Source: Microbacterium sp. AK031
GTDB taxonomy: Bacteria > Actinomycetota > Actinomycetes > Actinomycetales > Microbacteriaceae
Direction: 5' to 3'
Length of the DNA stretch: 64,000 nucleotides
Assembly: GCF_024807145.1 (NCBI RefSeq)
Contig: NZ_JANUCA010000001.1
Span: 682,001 to 746,000, forward strand
The position numbers were made by a program, and so were the translations under genes. Positions 61,113 through 64,000 of the stretch are shown piece by piece. Numbering within the stretch: the first letter of the stretch is position 1; every line of letters starts with the position of its first letter. The notes under the pieces are model-generated. The model searched no databases, was not told the origin of the DNA, and worked only from the letters and a program-made list of their open reading frames with translations.

Positions 61113-62123
61113 ATGACGGAGATGACACTGGGCAAGGCCCTCAACGCCGGACTGCGCAAGGCGATGAGCGACGACGAGAAGGTCGTGCTCATGGGTGAGG
61201 ACATCGGCAAGCTCGGTGGCGTGTTCCGCATCACCGACGGGCTCCTGGACGAGTTCGGCGCCACACGCGTGATCGACACGCCCCTCGCGGAGTCCGGGAT
61301 CGTCGGCACCGCCGTCGGTCTCGCGTATCGCGGATATCGTCCCGTCGTGGAGATCCAGTTCGACGGATTCGTGTACCCGGCGTTCGATCAGATCGTCTCG
61401 CAGGTCGCCAAACTGCATTACCGCACTCAGGGGCGCGTGAAGATGCCCATCACCATCCGGATTCCCTGGGCAGGCGGAATCGGCGCTGCCGAACACCACT
61501 CGGAATCGCCGGAAGCGTACTTCGTGCACACGGCGGGGCTGCGCGTCGTCACCGTGTCGAATCCGCAGGATGCCTATCGCTGCCTGCAGCAGGCGATCGC
61601 CTCGGACGATCCGGTCGTCTTCTTCGAGCCGAAGCGCCTGTATCACCACAAGGGTGACGTCGACCTGAATGCGTCACTTGCCGATGCACCGCCGATGGGC
61701 GTCGCGCGTGTCCTTCGCGAGGGATCGGATGCCACGATCATCACGTACGGCGCCATGGTCTCGACCGCGCTGGATGCGGCGTCGGCTGCCGAAGACGACG
61801 GAGTGTCGCTGGAGGTCATCGACCTTCGTTCGATCTCTCCGGTGGATTACGACACCGTCGCGGCATCGGTGCGCCGCACCGGCCGCGTCGTCGTCGCGCA
61901 CGAGGCCTCCCGCGAGGCAGGTGTCGCGGCAGAGGTTATCGCGAGCATCACGGAGCGCTGCTTCGAGTCTCTGGAGTCTCCGCCGCTGCGTGTCACCGGA
62001 CACGATGTGCCGTACCCTCCTGCGAAGTTGGAGAAGTTCCACCTCCCTGATCTTGATCGGATACTCGACGCGGTCGACCGCGTTCTCGATCGGCCGAACA
62101 GCCTGACGGGAGCCGAATCATGA
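61113..62123 (+). CDS. 2-oxoacid dehydrogenase E1 component, beta subunit
   Basis: A 336-aa partner of E1alpha. TMTLGKALNAGL-type start, VVLMGEDIGKLGGVFRITDGL (~22-42) and DTPLAESGIVGTAVGLA (~52-68) are family segments; IRIPWAGGIGAAEHHSESPEAYF (~113-135) lines the active site. The C-terminal swivel domain carries VVAHEASREAGVAAEV. It begins 1 bp after E1alpha ends, with AGGAGG overlapping its last codons, and overlaps E2 by 4 bp. Confidence 0.93.
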   Translation: MTEMTLGKALNAGLRKAMSDDEKVVLMGEDIGKLGGVFRITDGLLDEFGATRVIDTPLAESGIVGTAVGLAYRGYRPVVEIQFDGFVYPAFDQIVSQVAKLHYRTQGRVKMPITIRIPWAGGIGAAEHHSESPEAYFVHTAGLRVVTVSNPQDAYRCLQQAIASDDPVVFFEPKRLYHHKGDVDLNASLADAPPMGVARVLREGSDATIITYGAMVSTALDAASAAEDDGVSLEVIDLRSISPVDYDTVAASVRRTGRVVVAHEASREAGVAAEVIASITERCFESLESPPLRVTGHDVPYPPAKLEKFHLPDLDRILDAVDRVLDRPNSLTGAES

Positions 62124-63493
62124 TCGAGGAATTCCACCTGCCCGACCTCGGCGAGGGGCTCGCCGAGGCCGAGGTCGTGCAATGGCTGGTCGCGCCCGGC
62201 GACACGGTGACTTTGAACCAGACGCTGGCCGAAGTGGAGACGGCGAAAGCGGTGGTCGAGTTGCCGTCTCCGTTCGATGGCATCGTGTCGACGCTGCACG
62301 CCGAGGCCGGCGAGACGGTCGCCGTCGGTGCGCCGCTGATCGCTTTCGACGTGGCAGGCGCGGAAACGCCGGATGCCGCGGCTCCGGATGCCGCGACCTC
62401 GGACGCCGCGTCATCGGCAGGCGAGGAGAAGACGCCGCCCAACCTCGTCGGATACGGCGCGGCGCCTGCCAAGGGAACCCGCCCGGCGCGACGAGCGCGG
62501 AGGGCCGCACGTGTCGACGTCGCCGCCGACACCGCTGTGTTGGAAGCAGCACCTCACGACGCTCTACCGGAGTCTGCCGCCACCGCTCGGGTGGGTGAGC
62601 GTCCGCGTTCGACGCCTCCCGTGCGCGCATATGCGAAGCGGTCAGGAGTGGACATCGTGCTCGTCGCAGCCGAGGTGGGTGATCGTGTGATCACTCGTGA
62701 CGACATCGACGCATATCTCGAGCGGGTGGGCAGCCCGGCGGCAACAGCGGAGCCGCGCACTCCTGAGGCCGCGGCAGCCGTCTCCACCGGGGAGAGGGAG
62801 ACTCGGATCCCGATCAGGGGAGTCCGCAAGCACACGGCAGCGGCGATGGTTCAGAGCGCCTTCACCGCGCCGCACGTGACCACCTTCCACACGGTCGACG
62901 TCACCGCGACCATGGATCTGATCGCGAGCCTGCGCGATGACCGTGCGCTGTCCGAGCATCGGATCGGGCCGCTGGCGGTCGTGGCGAAGGCCGTGTGCCT
63001 CGCCCTCAGCCGCACACCGGGTCTCAACTCGCGCTGGGATGACGCCGCCGGTGAGATCGTTCAGCCGCACTATGTGGACCTCGGCATCGCCGCCGCCACG
63101 GAGCGCGGCCTGATCGTGCCGAACATCCGTGACGCGGATCAGATGACGCTTACGCAGCTCGCCGATGCGCTACGTGCGCTCACCGAGACCGCCCGATCAG
63201 GGAAGACCTCGCCTGCAGAGCTCGCCGGTGGCACGTTCTCGATCACCAACATCGGCGTCTTCGGGATCGATGCCGGCACTCCGATCCTGCCTCCAGGACA
63301 GTCCGGAATCCTCGCGGTCGGCGCCGTGCGACGCATGCCGTGGGAGCACAGGGGAGAGATCGCGCTCCGCCAGGTGATGACGCTGAGCCTGTCATTCGAT
63401 CACCGGGTCGTCGACGGCGCGGAGGGAGCCAGGTTCGTCAAGGACGTCGCCGACATCCTCGAGGAGCCCGGTCGCGCGATGCTGCTGCGATGA
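62120..63493 (+). CDS. 2-oxoacid dehydrogenase E2 component (dihydrolipoyl acyltransferase)
   Basis: A 457-aa E2. One lipoyl domain (~1-80) has the lipoylated lysine K43 in VETAKAVVE. An Ala/Pro-rich linker leads to the peripheral-subunit binding domain (~158-193, VRAYAKRSGVDIVLVA). The C-terminal acyltransferase domain (~230-457) ends with the catalytic SFDHRVVDG (H428, D432). The ATG overlaps the E1beta stop (ATGA). No E3 (lipoamide dehydrogenase) gene lies here, so the complex must share E3 from elsewhere. Confidence 0.94.
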   Translation: MIEEFHLPDLGEGLAEAEVVQWLVAPGDTVTLNQTLAEVETAKAVVELPSPFDGIVSTLHAEAGETVAVGAPLIAFDVAGAETPDAAAPDAATSDAASSAGEEKTPPNLVGYGAAPAKGTRPARRARRAARVDVAADTAVLEAAPHDALPESAATARVGERPRSTPPVRAYAKRSGVDIVLVAAEVGDRVITRDDIDAYLERVGSPAATAEPRTPEAAAAVSTGERETRIPIRGVRKHTAAAMVQSAFTAPHVTTFHTVDVTATMDLIASLRDDRALSEHRIGPLAVVAKAVCLALSRTPGLNSRWDDAAGEIVQPHYVDLGIAAATERGLIVPNIRDADQMTLTQLADALRALTETARSGKTSPAELAGGTFSITNIGVFGIDAGTPILPPGQSGILAVGAVRRMPWEHRGEIALRQVMTLSLSFDHRVVDGAEGARFVKDVADILEEPGRAMLLR

Positions 63494-63526
63494 AGGCTCT
63501 TCGGCAGGCTCATCCACCGGCAGCCC

Positions 63527-63551
63527 GGTCGGTGAGCCTGTCGAAGACCTC
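63527..63551. repeat. Short intergenic repeat-like element
   Basis: The stretch GTCGGTGAGCCTGTCGAAGAC between E2 and the TetR gene resembles the TGAGCCTGTCGAA units that recur between genes in many Microbacteriaceae. Only one copy is in this window, so I rely on memory for its repeated nature. Confidence 0.3.
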
Positions 63552-63558
63552 AGGCCTC

Positions 63559-64000
63559 TCAGGAGGTCAGGGCGGCGTGCGCCATCGACGTGAGGATAGT
63601 CGCCGTCGACTTCTTCGATCGACTCGCGCTGCGTGTGCTGTGCGGAGTGGAATTGATGAGGCCGAAACAGGCCTGTACACGCAACCGCAGCTCGTCGGAT
63701 GGCGCGTCGTGCAGCGGCGCGAGCGCCGAGATCCACAGGTCGATGTATGTCCGCTGCAGCCGGCGGACCTCGGCGCGGTCCTCGTCGCTCAGGTGTGCCA
63801 GATCCCGATCCTGCACGCGGATGACGTCGGCGTGGGTGAGCGCGAAGTCGACGTGGAAGTCGATGAGAGCCAGCATCCGTCCCTCATCGTCGGACGCCGC
63901 CGCGGCGACGCGGCTCCCGCCGCTGACGAGGTCTTCACTGACCTTGACGAGAACAGCGCCCAGCAGCGCCTGCTTGCCCGAGAAATGGCGGTACACCGCA
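63559..64000 (-). CDS. TetR-family transcriptional regulator (cut by window end)
   Basis: About 147 codons of a TetR protein are visible. The first residues VYRHFSGKQALLGAV are the end of the helix-turn-helix, so ~40-50 N-terminal residues lie beyond the window. The helical C-terminal domain (HADVIRVQDRDLAHLSDEDRAEVRRLQRTYIDLW) resembles regulators of fatty-acid or branched-chain degradation. It converges on the dehydrogenase operon; the start, and so the length, cannot be given. Confidence 0.85.
   Translation of the reverse strand, partial: AVYRHFSGKQALLGAVLVKVSEDLVSGGSRVAAAASDDEGRMLALIDFHVDFALTHADVIRVQDRDLAHLSDEDRAEVRRLQRTYIDLWISALAPLHDAPSDELRLRVQACFGLINSTPHSTRSASRSKKSTATILTSMAHAALTS

Noticed and set aside
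1-64000. CRISPR array, prophage, insertion sequence or integrative element
   Set aside because: I looked for regular short repeats, transposase or integrase motifs, and tRNA-flanking direct repeats and found none; the tRNA-Glu region is intact with no adjacent integrase.

Overview
The window is a dense, high-GC chromosomal segment of an actinobacterium, most likely a Microbacteriaceae member such as Microbacterium. The grounds are the strong G/C bias at third codon positions, frequent GTG/TTG starts, DUF177-rpmF-rnc-mutM and smc-ftsY...ffh...rpsP-khpA-rimM-trmD gene order, divergent glgC/glgM, and Micrococcales-type small families (DUF3515, DUF3099, DUF4190, DUF4349). Coding density is near 95% and no gap between genes exceeds about 300 bp. 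I saw no insertion sequence, prophage, CRISPR array, rRNA operon or attachment site. This is ordinary core chromosome with a few accessory insertions.

Layout. 1-6.1 kb: end of a topoisomerase IB, an M23 peptidase-like membrane protein, a cold-shock protein, aminopeptidase N, a metallo-hydrolase/GNAT pair and tRNA-Glu(CTC) with its own promoter and terminator. 6.1-11.4 kb: aldo/keto reductase with divergent TetR, an ArsR-MFS operon, and an ECF sigma factor with a DUF4349 putative anti-sigma protein. 11.6-21.3 kb: TerC, then leuCD behind a leucine-rich leader peptide, murA-plsC-gpsA-ddl, a DUF3515 lipoprotein, thiL and rsmD. 21.3-27.0 kb: recG, coaD, DUF177-rpmF-rnc-mutM and a HAD hydrolase. 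27.0-32.0 kb (minus strand): the least explained region. A strong promoter drives a 34-codon ORF with a near-perfect ribosome binding site, followed by hairpins, an unknown 94-aa protein, two tandem double-GNAT acetyltransferases and an ABC exporter pair. 32.0-41.8 kb: smc (with a possible leaderless upstream ORF), ftsY, lipAB with a divergent TetR, and ffh. 41.9-47.4 kb: glpD, a SorC-type regulator, glpK and a YbdK-type carboxylate-amine ligase. 47.6-49.6 kb: rpsP-khpA-rimM-trmD. 49.7-59.8 kb: SURF1, DUF3099, fabG, serB, glgC/glgM, an ABC ATPase, rpmE2, an exonuclease and an Lrp regulator. 59.9-64 kb: a three-gene 2-oxoacid dehydrogenase operon (E1alpha, E1beta, E2) and a TetR gene cut by the window end.

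The clearest general signal is at gene starts. More than twenty genes carry a -10 hexamer of the form TAnnnT ending 6 (sometimes 7 or 8) bases before the start codon, with no room for a Shine-Dalgarno sequence. This is the signature of leaderless mRNAs, and I used it to choose several starts. Other regulatory sites readable by eye are a shared 14-bp dyad at the regulator/glpD and glpK promoters plus a CRP-like site, a 9+9-bp inverted repeat between the Lrp gene and the dehydrogenase operon, TetR-type dyads at 7.2 and 39.6 kb, the leuCD leader peptide, and hairpins at the 5' ends of the rpsP and rpmE transcripts.
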